Assembly: GCA_006384855.1 (NCBI GenBank)
Contig: VCJN01003539.1
Coordinates: 124,001 to 188,000, forward strand
Source of the DNA: Tetraselmis striata
Lineage: Eukaryota > Chlorophyta > Chlorodendrophyceae > Chlorodendrales > Chlorodendraceae
DNA: 64,000 bases
Reading direction: 5' to 3'
Made by a program: the position numbers and the translations under genes. The notes below the pieces were generated by a model. That model was not told the DNA's origin. It ran no database searches and saw only the letters and a list, made by a program, of their open reading frames with translations. Below are positions 9,754-19,726 of this stretch, piece after piece (positions within the stretch are counted from its first letter, which is position 1; every line of letters starts with the position of its first letter).

Positions 9754-11046
9754 CTACTTTGTCGCTAGCGATGCCTTGCCTCGAAGAGTCTCCGCCAAGG
9801 ACATGTCGAGTTCAGCCGCGCCGTCACTTCCACTGTCTGCCTCTAAATGGGGGGAAGTTCTGGGGGTTGCGACTTGGTCGCAAGCGGGATCGTAGCTCGG
9901 CAGCTTTAGCAGCCTCTTCGGCGGTCGTTCTCTGCGGCGTGGCTTCCTAGACCATACGATATCAGGGCTGGAAGCAGGTTGGACACCGAGCTCGGCATCC
10001 ATCTCCGCCATAAGTCGACGACGCTCGACATCCGGAGAGACGGCGGCGACTATCTTACTAGCATGGACTTGACGCCTCCGTTTATTGACGGGGTTGTCGC
10101 GGTCACGTGGCGCGGCCTTCGACACGCAAGGATTGAGCCGCGCGCGCTTGCGGGACTGCTGGCCGCTTTCATGTCATGCGTGCGTACTCTGCTCAACCTG
10201 CCGTGGCGCATCGACGCGCGCCGCAACTGGTTCAACGCCGGCTTTTCGAGGTCGGCCGCGCTTGCGCGGTTGCAGCCCGCTACTCTTCTCCAGTGGGGGT
10301 CCCTGAAGTCCGTCGATGGGCCCGGCAACGCCCTTGGCCGTTGTAGCTGCCGAAGGCACATGGGGGCGGTCGCGCCTGAGTGCCATCCGGACCCTACCAA
10401 GCCCCGCCGGCAATAGGCTAAGATACACGCATGGCTGGACTCCCATGGGGACCGAAGGTTCAACAGGCTTGCGGGGACGCCCGCGCTTGCGGGGCTCCAT
10501 GCCGTCGCAAGCGCCTGTGTCCTCCGCGGGGACAGGTGAATCTTGTATTTGCTGAAGATCGGCCACACGTTTTGTGACAAGCGTGGTACCTGACGGTGTC
10601 GCCGGGGGAATGGGCGCCGAAGCTTACGCGGTTGACGCGCAGTCGCGACAAGGCCCGAACGACCTGCGCCTCGTCCTCGCCCTGGAGCCCTGCCTCGTCC
10701 ACGCCTCCCAGCACCCCCTCGTCCCCGGCCACGCATGCGCCCTGCGCCGTCTGGTGGTTGGACCTGCGAAGCTGGAACGCCGTGCGCAGCTCGGTGCGGC
10801 AGGTTCTGGCCCGCCATGCTTAAGACGCCCTACTCGAAACGCAGGCGAACATCCGTATCGTGAAGTGCACGCCATAGATAAAGGTGGCTGCACTGCCGGT
10901 ACCTTCTGAACTCGTCGCAGTCGCAGGAAACTCCATTGTCGCCCGCAGAAACGCACTTCAGTCGACAACAAACTCTGCGGACGGCTTGCAAGGAGCGACA
11001 AGCTTGGGACAGCAATCCTCGCCTACTATTGGTATACGCGACAATG
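9754..11046 (-). pseudogene. C-terminal part of MULE-1 transposase: SWIM zinc finger and AT-hook tail
   Basis: Directly after the insertion point the frame gives a SWIM zinc finger, CxC...CxH: CDCDEFRRYRQCSHLYL (about 10870-10925), followed by WRAL. SWIM fingers usually sit C-terminal to the DDE domain in MULE transposases. Further on, in shifted frames, two perfect AT-hook motifs RKRGRPRK occur (about 10270 and 10490), and a basic RKPRRRERPPKR segment lies near 9930-9970. AT-hooks bind the minor groove of AT-rich DNA and could help target transposon ends. Several frame changes between 10830 and 9754 show decay or unrecognised introns. Confidence 0.6.
11037..11046. repeat. Left target-site duplication of the nested element
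   Basis: CGCGACAATG at 11037-11046 is repeated at 16312-16321. In MULE-2 the uninterrupted site reads ATACGCGACAATGCGCGCC (complement of about 26676-26694), so the sequence was single before insertion. Because the element ends in GGG/CCC the duplication is 8 to 10 bp; perfectly symmetrical ends would make it 8. Confidence 0.8.
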
Positions 11047-11107
11047 GGAAAAAGGGCGATTATTGAGTCAAAATGGGCACATTTCTGGACTCAAAATTGC
11101 ACCCCCC
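11046..11107 (+). repeat. Left terminal inverted repeat of the nested element
   Basis: Contains two GACTCAAAA-type motifs in the same order and spacing as the complement of 16251-16312. Confidence 0.75.
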
Positions 11108-12008
11108 TTAACTCAATATTGTACCCCTTTTGGGGGGTGCAAATTTGAGTCCAGCCTAACACTGTACGAATGTACTGTGAAATTGGCTTCCTTTTCTTGC
11201 CAACACTGTACGAGGTACTGTTCAGTGAAATGAACCTTCACCATGTACTACACGCCTGTCCACCGCCCTTTGACGAGATGCGTCGCTACCCTTCCACGCC
11301 AACCGTTTTTTCTGGCCTCGAATGCTACGCCGCCACTGTGCTTCCCACTCATCTGCCCCTCGCAAGCTCCCTCGCGCTTGTATTCTTTGAGGCATCTTAA
11401 CGCTTCTCGGTGCACAAAAGCATGGCAGACCGTCCTCGCAGAGCGAAACGCACATCTGCCCGCTTGCACAGTTCTGTGCGTGGCGGGGACATCTGCGGCT
11501 GCACTTGGCTTTGACCCAACGAGCAAGGCTCTCGACACACTGCTAGTGACCCCCATGGCGCAAGATTCTCCGCAGATGCACTTGCGTTCCGGCAGGAGGG
11601 CGTCTCAGGCGCCAATACCCACGACTCAGCCCATGAGGCCCATGCAGCCGGGCGGTGGGCAACATGGAAGCGGACCGCTATGGCCCGGGGCCGGAGATTC
11701 GCAGCCTTCGCCTCACGGCGAGCCTCAGCCTGACCCCCCAAGCCTCAAGGTGTGCCACCTTTGGTCCCTCTCCCAGGAGCGACTCCAACGGTACGCGGAC
11801 TCGCATCTTCGCTTGCATCTCTCATCAGGGCGCCGTGGGCTGCGTTAAGCGCACCTCGCCGTCGCGCATCTCGACATGTATGCGAGACGGCGAGAACCAT
11901 GGCGGCGGCGAGAGACGCGGCACTGGAACCCGGAGGCCCACATTGGGGACGACGGGTACGTCCTCCTGGACGTCAAAGCAGCGGTGGCTGAAGCCACCGC
12001 TGGCACGA
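11108..12008. other. Left interior of the nested element
   Basis: Several overlapping frames. A stretch on plus (11230-11400) encodes MNLHHVLHACPPPFDEM and continues in one frame to a stop at 11398, but no family is recognised. The end (11880-12008) is the first, partial copy of the 590-bp repeat. Confidence 0.35.
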
Positions 12009-13670
12009 CTGACGAGCAAGAGATGCGGAGGGTGGAGAGAATTTAAAGGTAGAGGGTGGGATTACCCGCATCTCCGCAGTGGGGGCATATGAGCGCTCGC
12101 ATCTATCGCGTACAAACCCGTGAACTATCGCTCCTAGCTCTTGTAACGCCAGGATCCCTTTGTCGTTGTCACGTCGCCTTGGTTCACTCACCTGAATTTG
12201 CTCCTACCGCTGCTGCCGGCCTACAAGGCGGAAATCTGTTGCGTGCAGATTCCGAGCACCTACTTGACGCAAGGGCCCCGCCCGCAAATGAACTACCTAT
12301 CCACAGTCTGTTGAAAGCGGGTCGTGCACTTCTCATCGCGTCTAAGCACCCAAGAAATCCCGACACCAACAGACGCGCCTTGTGGTTGGTCGTCGGACGA
12401 GATTCGGCGACTTTAAGGGCGCATCTCTCGGAGCACCTCGGCAAGCAACGTGGGTTCGTGTATGCGAGACGGCGAGAACCATGACGGCGGCGAAAGAGAT
12501 GCGGCACTGGAACCCGGAGGCCCACATTGTAGACGACGGGTACGTCCTCCCGGACGTCAAAGCAACGGTGGCTGAGGCAACCGCTGGCACGACTGACAAG
12601 CAAGAGATGCGGAGGGTGGAGAGAATTTAAAGGTAGAGGGTGGGATTATTACCCGCATCTCCGCAGTGGGGGCATATGAGCGCTCGCATCTCTCGCGTGC
12701 AAACCCGTGTACTGTCGCTCCTAGCTCTTGTAACGCTGCCCTAGGCAAGGAGCCATTTGTCGTTGTCATGTCGCCTTGGTTCACTCACCTGAATTTGCTC
12801 CTACCGCTGCTGCCGGCCTACAAGGCGGAAATCTGTTGCGTGCAGATTCCGAGCACCTACTTGACGCAAGGGCCCCGCCCGCAAATGAACTACCTATCCA
12901 CAGTCTGTTGAAAGCGGGTCGTGCACTTCTCATCGCGTCCAAGCACCCAAGAAATCCCGACACCAACAGACGCGCCTTGTGGTTGGTCGTCGGAAGAGAT
13001 TCGGCGACTTTAAGGGCGCATCTCTCGGAGCACCTCGGCAAGCAACGTGGGTTCGTGTATGCGAGACGGCGAGAACCATGACGGCGGCTAAAGAGACGCG
13101 GCACTGGAACCCGGAGGCCCACATTGGGGACGACAGGTACGTCCTCCCGGACGTCAAAGCAGCGGTGGCTGAGGCCACCGCTGGCACGACTGACGAGCAA
13201 GAGATGCGGAGGGTGGAGGGATCGAATTGACCGCCGTAAAGGGTGGGATTACCCGCATCTCCGCAGTGGGGGCAGGTGAACGCCCGCATCTCTCGTGTAC
13301 AAACCCGTGTACTGTCGCCACTAGCTCTTGTAACGCTGCCCTAGGCAAGGAGCCCTTTGTCGTTGCCATGTCGCCTTGGTTCACTCACCTGAATTTCCTC
13401 CTATAGCTGCTGGCGGCCTCCAAGGCGGTAATCTATCGCGTGCAGATTCCGAGCACCTACATGACGCAAAGGCCCCTGCCGCGAATGGACTACCTCGACA
13501 GCCTGTTGACAGCGGGTCGTGTACTTCTCATCGCGCCAAAGCACCCAAGAAACCCCGACACCAACGGACGCGCCTTGTGGTTGGTCGTCGGAAGAGATTC
13601 GGCGACTTTAAGGGCGCATCTCTCGGAGCACCTCGGCAAGCAACGTGGGTTCGTGTCTGGTCCGTGACAA
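12009..13670 (+). repeat. Three tandem copies (about 590 bp) carrying a methyltransferase C-terminal fragment
   Basis: Units begin near 12020, 12604 and 13201 (at GATGCGGAGGGTGGAG) and are over 90% alike by eye. Each encodes the motif IV segment SPWFTHLNLLLPLLPAYKA, then CVQIPSTYLTQGPRPQM, then, after a frame change, HPRNPDTNRRALWLVVG. The intact order of these pieces is seen in the methyltransferase-like pseudogene at 9038-9727. The upstream SAM-binding motif I is absent from all three. The frame changes are shared by copies, so the fragment was already broken before it was multiplied. Confidence 0.7.
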
Positions 13671-13822
13671 GGGATTCATGCAGCTTGAAATTCGCTGCCA
13701 TAGCTCCCTGGGCAATACCTCATTAATCATAATCAACTATCACAACAAATCATTCTCAACCGCAGATAAGAGTTTAATCGACTCCCGTCCGTCGATTTCA
13801 CAAACCGCACTTCCTTTGCTAG

Positions 13823-13945
13823 CGCGGCCGGGGCAGCGGGGCGCCAACGCGCCGCGGCCGGGGCAGCGGGGCGCCAACGCGCCGCGGCCGGGGCAGCGGG
13901 GCGCCAACGCGCCGCGGCCGGGGCAGCGGGGCGCCAACGCGCCAA
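13823..13945 (+). repeat. 30-bp GC-rich tandem repeat, four copies
   Basis: Unit GCGGCCGGGGCAGCGGGGCG followed by CCAACGCGCC, repeated four times almost perfectly inside the nested element. Encoded frames (Ala/Arg/Pro repeats) are by-products. Confidence 0.9.
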
Positions 13946-13969
13946 CGCGCGGCGACCGGCGCATGTTGG

Positions 13970-15040
13970 TGATTCATGCAGCCCCGCATACTAAATGGTT
14001 TGCAGCCATCTAGGCCATCAAAGCATGCTTAAAGGCAGCATCTGCGGTGCAGCGCTGCAGCAATCTGCGGCGTGCCGCCAGCAAATATAACGTATTATCC
14101 CTACTGCCTTGCAATCTGTATGGTATCGACAAGCAGGTGCGTATTCATATCCCTTCTATGCCATGCAGCCCCGCATACTAATTAATGGTTTGCAGCCATC
14201 CAGGCAATAGAAGCATGCCTTAAGGCAGCATATGCGATGCAGCCCTGCAGCAATCTGCGGCGTGCCGCCAATATCAGGTATTAGCCCTACTGCCTTGCAG
14301 TCCGTATAGTATCGTCAAGTAGGTGCGTGCTCATATCCCTTCTATGCCATACAGCCCCGCATACTAATAAATGGTTTGCAGCCATCCAGGCAATTAAAAC
14401 ATGCCTTAAGGCAGCATCTGCGGTGCAGCGCTTCAGCAATCTGCGGCGTGCCGCCAGCAAATATCAGGCATTAGCCCTACTGCCTTGCAGTCCGTATAGT
14501 ATCGTCAAGCCGGTGCGTGTTCACATCCCTTTCATGCCATGCAGCCCCGCATACGAAATGGTTTGCAGCCATGTAGGCAAATGGCTGCAGCAATCTGCGG
14601 CGTGCCGCCAGCAAATATGAGGTTTTAGCCCTACTGCCCTATAGTCCGTATAGTATCGTCAAGCCGGTGCGTGTTCACATCCCTTCTATGCCATGCAGCC
14701 CCGCATACTAATAAATGGTTTGCAGCCATCTAGACAATTAAAGCATGCCTTAAGGCAGCATCTGCGGTGCAGCGCTGCAGCAATCTGCGGCGTGCCGCCA
14801 GCAAATATCAGGCATTAGCCCTACTGCCTTGCAATCTGCATAGTATCGTCAAGCAGGTGCGTGTTCACATCCCTTCTATGCCATGCAGCCCCGCATACGA
14901 AATGGTTTGCAGCCATCTAGGCAATAGAAGCATGCCTAAAGGCAGCATCTGCGGTGCAGTGCTGCAGCAATCTGCGGCGTGCCGCGAGCAAATATCAGGC
15001 ATTAGTGGTACTGCCTTGCAATCTGTATAGTATTGTAAAG
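13970..15040 (+). repeat. About 187-bp satellite, six copies
   Basis: GCCCCGCATAC recurs at about 13981, 14168, 14354, 14543, 14699 and 14887 (spacing 187, 186, 189, 156, 188). Each unit has GGTTTGCAGCCAT, a GCAGCA-rich part, CTGCGGCGTGCCGCC and GTATAGTATCGTCAAG. No coding potential was recognised. Confidence 0.85.
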
Positions 15041-15092
15041 CATATGGGCAATTAAATCCCCTTTTTGTCATAAAAATCCTCATACTGGAAGG

Positions 15093-16013
15093 TTGCCGAG
15101 CCGGCTCTTTACCCCCCACCATCTTGGTCGACGACCGCTACTACCAGGTCGTAGCGGCGCCGCGTCAGGCTGGCGGGTCCTCTACGCCCGCATCTCAACC
15201 ACCGCCACCGGGGTCCGGCGGAGATGGCTCCCAAAACGGCGCTGCAGCAGGTCTCTTGATAGAGCTTCGAGCAGCTCCGTCCCTCCCCCGAGCAGGCTTG
15301 GTCCCTTGGAGACTGCCAAGCCGCCGAGTGAGCCTCAGCCTTCGAGTGCGACGAAGCGCCCGCACGGTGCGTTGAGCACGGGAGGCAAGACCAGCTTGTC
15401 GCCCATTAAGCTGCGCAAAAAGCATTCCAAGAAGCGCGGGCCGAGTCCTCCTTCAAGATGGCGATAGAGTTGGAGGACGACGACCCCTTCCAGACGCCTA
15501 AGCCGAAACGCGAAGCCACGTCAAGCCGTCAGGCGCCTTCGGGTGCCGCTGGTGGGAGTCGCAGGGCCACATCTTCCCGTGGCGGTGCCGCATCTCCGCC
15601 TCCCCGACCCGCATTTCCACCGATGGAGGCAAGAGCAGCAGCTTGTAGCCCAATAAGCTGCGCAACAAGCATTCCAAGAAGCGTGGGCCGACTCCTCCTT
15701 TAAGATGGCGATAGAGTTGGAGGACGACGACCCCTTCCAGGCGCCTAAGCCGAAACGCGAAGCCCCGTCAAGCCGTCAGGCGCCTTCGGGTGCCGCTGGT
15801 GGGAGTCGCAGGGCCACATCTTCACGTGGCGGTGCCGCATCTCCGCCTCCCCGACCCGCATCTCCGCCTAAGGAGCCCTCATCTCGGGACGCGAAGCCCG
15901 CACCGCCGCCTGCGCCGACATCTCGCCCCAACGCCGCGTCGCTGTCAGCAGGGTTCAGAGGTAGCATCTCGTTGCGACGAACACAATCTCTGAGGTCGGC
16001 GATAGACTCGTAG
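15093..16013 (+). CDS. Pro/Arg/Ser-rich frames with a 247-bp tandem duplication inside the nested element
   Basis: Two copies of one coding-like unit start at ATG 15458 and ATG 15705. Both begin MAIELEDDDPFQ, followed by PKPKREA, SSRQAPSGAAGGSRRATSSR and a Pro-rich tail. The sequence before each copy is also related (KHSKKRGP). Composition suggests a disordered, basic protein; no domain is recognised. Amino-acid identity is high between copies, so duplication is recent or the frame is conserved. This could be the remnant of an accessory transposon gene. Confidence 0.35.
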
Positions 16014-16250
16014 GCCCGGGGCGTCTTCTCTGCGCGAGTGAGGCTCAGTTTCCAGGCTTGAAACGCTTGAAACGCAGTCGCCATGCCCTCGCGTCCGCAA
16101 TCTTCCAAGGTGAGGCGGATAGTACTTTACGCGACTGAGGGCGCGAAGAGGACACGCCGATGTGCCATTTCTAATGCTCTCGTATAGTATTGCATTGCAC
16201 CTGAAATGTGACCGAAAAATGGGTACATATCCCAGCCTAAGCGATCACGT

Positions 16251-16312
16251 GGGGGGCACATTTTTGAGTCCAGGAATTGGACCGTTTTGACTCAAAAATG
16301 TGCCCTGTACCC
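16251..16312 (-). repeat. Right terminal inverted repeat of the nested element
   Basis: Read on minus it gives GGGTACAGGGCACATTTTTG, then AGTCAAAACGG and CTGGACTCAAAAATGTG, matching the left end. The right copy of the target duplication follows at 16312-16321. Confidence 0.75.
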
Positions 16313-16321
16313 GCGACAATG

Positions 16322-18410
16322 CGCGCCAGGGTGACTTGGTCCTCGGAGTGGTAGTCGGCGTTTACGAACAACTCGCCGTCATGCCACATGTAGAGCTTTA
16401 GTCCACGCCTATCGGGATTTAAGAAGTCGTTAGCGCCATGAATGTAGTGCGAGAATTCCTGCTGCTGCAATCCGGAGTTGAAGTCCTCGTACAACTCTGT
16501 GTGTTGTGCGCCTTGATGCTTGCATAGGTCGGGGACGCCCTCCTCGAGCGGGGTGTCAGTCGGCCGGCGACGTTTGCCAAATGTTCCTCGCATTTGCATG
16601 CGCGGTGCCAGCTCTCCTGCGAGTTGGTAGACGCAGGAACATCTGCTACACCTGGGGTGCAATTGATCCAGGTTAGGTTACTACCTAAGTACTCGTTTTC
16701 GAGCCAGCGCGCCGCCCGTCTTTCACCAACTCGACGCCACTCCGCCATCAAAACCTCGGCGACGGCTTCATCTTGCTCGCGTGTACTGCTTTCGTAGATA
16801 GTGGTGATAGTCTCTAGACACAACGACTTGTTGCGTTCGTGAGTGAGGACAGGGTAGCTGCGGCCATCCTCCTTCAACCTAGTGCCCCTTGTTTTAATCT
16901 TCCGGAAGAGGTGGTGGTAGCAGGTCACAACCTGCGGCGGCGGTTATAATACACGTTCAAGCAGAATCAGCGGTCCGCCCCGATTCCAACTACAAGACAA
17001 AGAGATAGACGGGTTTCACCTTGGCCGCGGGGAACATCGTCCTAATTGCCAAAACCACTCCATAGCCCTTGTCGGAGACAACTGCTCTAGGGTCGAGGGC
17101 GACGCCAAACAGCTCGCGACAGGTTGACGAGAGACCCCGAAAGAGTGTCAGAAAGGCAGGCGCAGTCTCAGAGCGAGCGAAGCAAAACGCAATTGGCAAG
17201 AACGTGTTGACGGGTTTCCGGTGGAAGCTGTATTTTCTGATCGTAGTCGTGCCGACTGTCGGAAGGACCCACTTGTTGAACGACACCTTGTGCGTGCCGT
17301 CAGTCATAAGGTGCAAGGGCAGTCCAGAAAGCAAAGCCATCCGAAGCGTGCTCAAGAGCTCGAGTGAAGAAAACGCCACAGCACTCGACTCCTCATCTAC
17401 TCCGTCTCGGAGCACAACCAAGTCAGTTTCTGACACCTTATCCAATGCAGTCCCTGATGGCAATGCCTTTGACTCGGCCCACTCGCGCAGATCGTGAAAA
17501 GATGTGAGCTGAAACGCTCCTTTGCCGAGCTTGATCAGATACTTTTTCCTCCGCCGTAGCTGAGTCAGGAGCTGGGGCCGCATGCCATCCAAGACTCCGG
17601 CAGCGCGTATGGTCGAGCGTGGTACATGATCCAACGCATTCTTTGGCAACATTCCCCGAAGCATGAGCGGCTGCAGTATGCCCCGAAGCGACTGAGGTAC
17701 ACCCTCCCCACCACGGATCTCGACAAGTGTAGTCGTGTGAACATCGTTGCTGAACTGCAACTCCCACTTGTCGGTTTGCTTGTTGACAACCGCGCGCATC
17801 CGAGCCGGGCACGCTACATGCTGCCGACACTGGTACACATGTAAACAAACATAGTTCCGTTGGTTCAACCGCAGGTGACTGCTACCTGCACGCGGAAACT
17901 ATTTGACGAGGGGCAGCATACCTTTGTAGCCGCCGAGGCATACAAGAACCGCCATTTAGTAGAGAGGCCTGAGATTACCGACTTGACCGCTTTGTAGTCG
18001 GCATATTCAGTGTGGCCGTCTTCGGCAGGAAGCCAGTGACCGATATGGTGTGGTTGTACCTCAGCCCCAGCCGGGGTGGGCCGTGGCGCCCCTGCAACTG
18101 CCGTGTCGGAACGCTTAGCGCTGCCTTGCATACCGGGGCTGCCTGCGGCACCCTCTTCAGACGCCACTACTTCGGCCAAAGACGAAGGGGGGCGCGGGCC
18201 ACCCCCTTTGAACGACTCTTCCAAGGTCGCAACATCACGCAAGGCTGCCCCACGCGAGGAGACGGGCCGCCCGACGGCAGACCCGATACAACTTGTTGCC
18301 ATCTCGAGGAGAACTTCCCTACTCAACATTCCCTCATGATCTCGAAGGAGTTCCCGCACCTCCCCAAGTGCAGCGCGAAGTTCGTGTATAGCCCGCAAGG
18401 GGGAACCCAT
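16322..18410 (-). pseudogene. N-terminal and catalytic part of MULE-1 transposase
   Basis: From ATG 18410 a 177-residue N-terminal region reads to a TGA at about 17874 (MULE-2 has CGA there). A shifted frame then continues with a FLYWCH/WRKY-GCM1-like finger (NYVCLHVYQC...HVACPARMRA) and the DDE domain: MTDGTHK (first Asp), VVSDKG (second Asp). A putative 88-bp intron (16932-17019) joins FPAAK to VVTCYHHLFRK. The third acid lies in STNSQESWHR. After another frameshift near 16610 the frame runs to HSEDQVTLARIVA, where the nested element breaks it. MULE transposases cut and paste DNA with 9-bp target duplications. The two frameshifts, the TGA and the insertion make this copy inactive. Confidence 0.75.
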
Positions 18411-18625
18411 ACTGACCCCACAGCCTTACTTCCTACTTGTTTCAGCGAGAACGGTTAGACAGGTGTGGGAAACGGAGAACTGCCTCGACTTCGCGGCAAC
18501 CTACCTACCTACCTACCTTCGGAGAACATGCCTGGACCTGCCGCCTTTGCCCCATTCCGCCGCCACCAAGTGATCATGTACTTTGCGCTAGTACACGCGA
18601 ACCTAAAAACATGCACAGGGTTTAA

Positions 18626-18696
18626 AGCTAGTAAATTGTCCCATTTTTAGTGAGTCAAAAGTGAAGTATGGTGGCTTGCACCATTTACGCTATGAT
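18626..18696 (-). repeat. Terminal repeat of MULE-1
   Basis: AGCTAGTAAATTGTCCCATT and the following 50 bases match the ends of MULE-2 with a handful of substitutions. A TCTTGTCCCA extension beyond it is shared with the left flank of MULE-2. Confidence 0.7.
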
Positions 18697-18960
18697 CTTG
18701 TCCCAGTCCCTTCCATGAATTGCATTGCTAGCGCTTTGTAGTACCGGAGGTTTTTTTCCATTACCAGCAGCGAGTAGCGAGTACCAGTACAAGTACCAGC
18801 AGCTCTGGGGAACTGCCCTTTTTGTAATTCACACCAGTACCAGCAGTACCAGCAGCGAGTAGCGAGTACCAGTACCAGCAGCGAGCGTTCGCATTGCCAT
18901 CGCTGTGAAGTAGTCGCTACCAGAGTTTTTTTTTCCATTACCAGCAGCGAGTAGCGAGTA
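18697..18960. repeat. Minisatellite of GTACCAGCAGCGAGTAGCGA type
   Basis: Irregular tandem copies of a GTACCAGCAGCGAGTAGCGA motif with GGAAAAAAACC-type spacers. The complement occurs at 19440-19480 and 21730-21895, on both sides of the Gag gene. Confidence 0.7.
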
Positions 18961-19490
18961 CCAGTACTCATAGCCTCCCAACTGTGAGATCGTAATCGGA
19001 CGGCTGTGTAATTTAGGACCGTGGGCGGGCGGGTGGGTGGGTGGGTGGATTATAGTACTTAGTAGTACATGCCAGTAGATAAACGCTTTTGTCATGCACC
19101 TATAGGCCCGATCCGCTGCTGCACTATACGGGTACCCGTACGGCACTAAAGCTCACCGCCGAAAAATCGACGTAATCGGACGGCTGTGTAATTAACGACC
19201 GTGGGCGGGTGGGTGGGTGGGTGGATTATCCAGCGAAGCGTCGATTTTTCGGCGGTGAGCTTTCTTGCCGTATGGGTACCCGTATAGTGCAGCGGATCGG
19301 GCCTATAGGTGCATGAGAAAAACGCTTATCTACTGGCATGTACTACTAAGTACTATAATCCACCGACCCACCCGCCCACCCGCCCACCCACCCACGGTCC
19401 TTAATTACATAGGCGTCCGATTACGATCTCACGGTTGGGAGGTACTGGTACTGGTACTTGCTACTCGCTGCTGGTAATGGAAAAAAACTG
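18926..19490. repeat. Large inverted repeat with arms of about 250 bp
   Basis: The arm at 18926-19171 pairs with 19238-19490; the 66-bp centre holds another partial copy of the arm. Landmarks in both arms are a TTCCATTACCAGCAGCGAGT end, CGTAATCGGACGGC, a GGGTGGGTGGGTGG run, GGCCCGATCCGCTG, GGGTACCCGTA and CCGCCGAAAAATCGACG. A third, single arm lies at 21955-22090. This looks like a foldback or MITE-type element able to form a hairpin. Confidence 0.8.
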
Positions 19491-19726
19491 TAGGGTTTCC
19501 TTGGGAGGAACGACCTAGGAAACCCTGGTTTTCGCAGCGCCGTCAGGGTTAAGTGACGACCCTACCTGCCGGCCCGGTACGCCGGTATTGTCTTCTACGA
19601 CTGGTACATTTTGTCTTCTACGACTTCTATATTGTCTTCTACGATTGGTACATTTTCGTTTATCTTCGACTACAAAAATTCAAATTTCTTCTGCGTTCTG
19701 TAGTGTGTTTGATCCCGGCACTCACC

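Larger units (their letters stand above)
11046..16312. mobile_element. Nested 5.27-kb inverted-repeat DNA transposon inserted in MULE-1
   Basis: Terminal inverted repeats of about 62 bp (11046-11107 and 16251-16312) align along their length: GGG at the tip, then TTGAGTCAAAA, CTGGACTCAAAA and a C-rich end. An 8-10 bp target duplication flanks them. The interior holds methyltransferase-like tandem copies (12.0-13.7 kb), a 30-bp GC satellite, a 187-bp satellite and a duplicated Pro/Arg/Ser-rich frame. No transposase is recognisable, so it is probably non-autonomous. GGG ends with an 8-bp duplication are compatible with superfamilies such as Novosib or KDZ; this assignment is only inference. Confidence 0.75.
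9754..18696 (-). mobile_element. MULE-1: Mutator-like DNA transposon, degenerate and split by a later insertion
   Basis: Reads on minus from a terminal repeat at 18626-18696 through the transposase to a tail ending near 9754. The right terminal repeat matches, with several changes, both 71-bp ends of MULE-2. No matching left terminal repeat was spotted, so that end is lost or lies in unrecognised sequence. A 5.27-kb element (11046-16312) interrupts it; on either side MULE-1 sequence joins up exactly as in MULE-2 near 26680. Confidence 0.75.

Noticed and set aside
13970-15040. Regular repeats that might suggest a CRISPR array
   Set aside because: The units are contiguous 187-bp copies without short repeats and unique spacers, in a eukaryotic genome.
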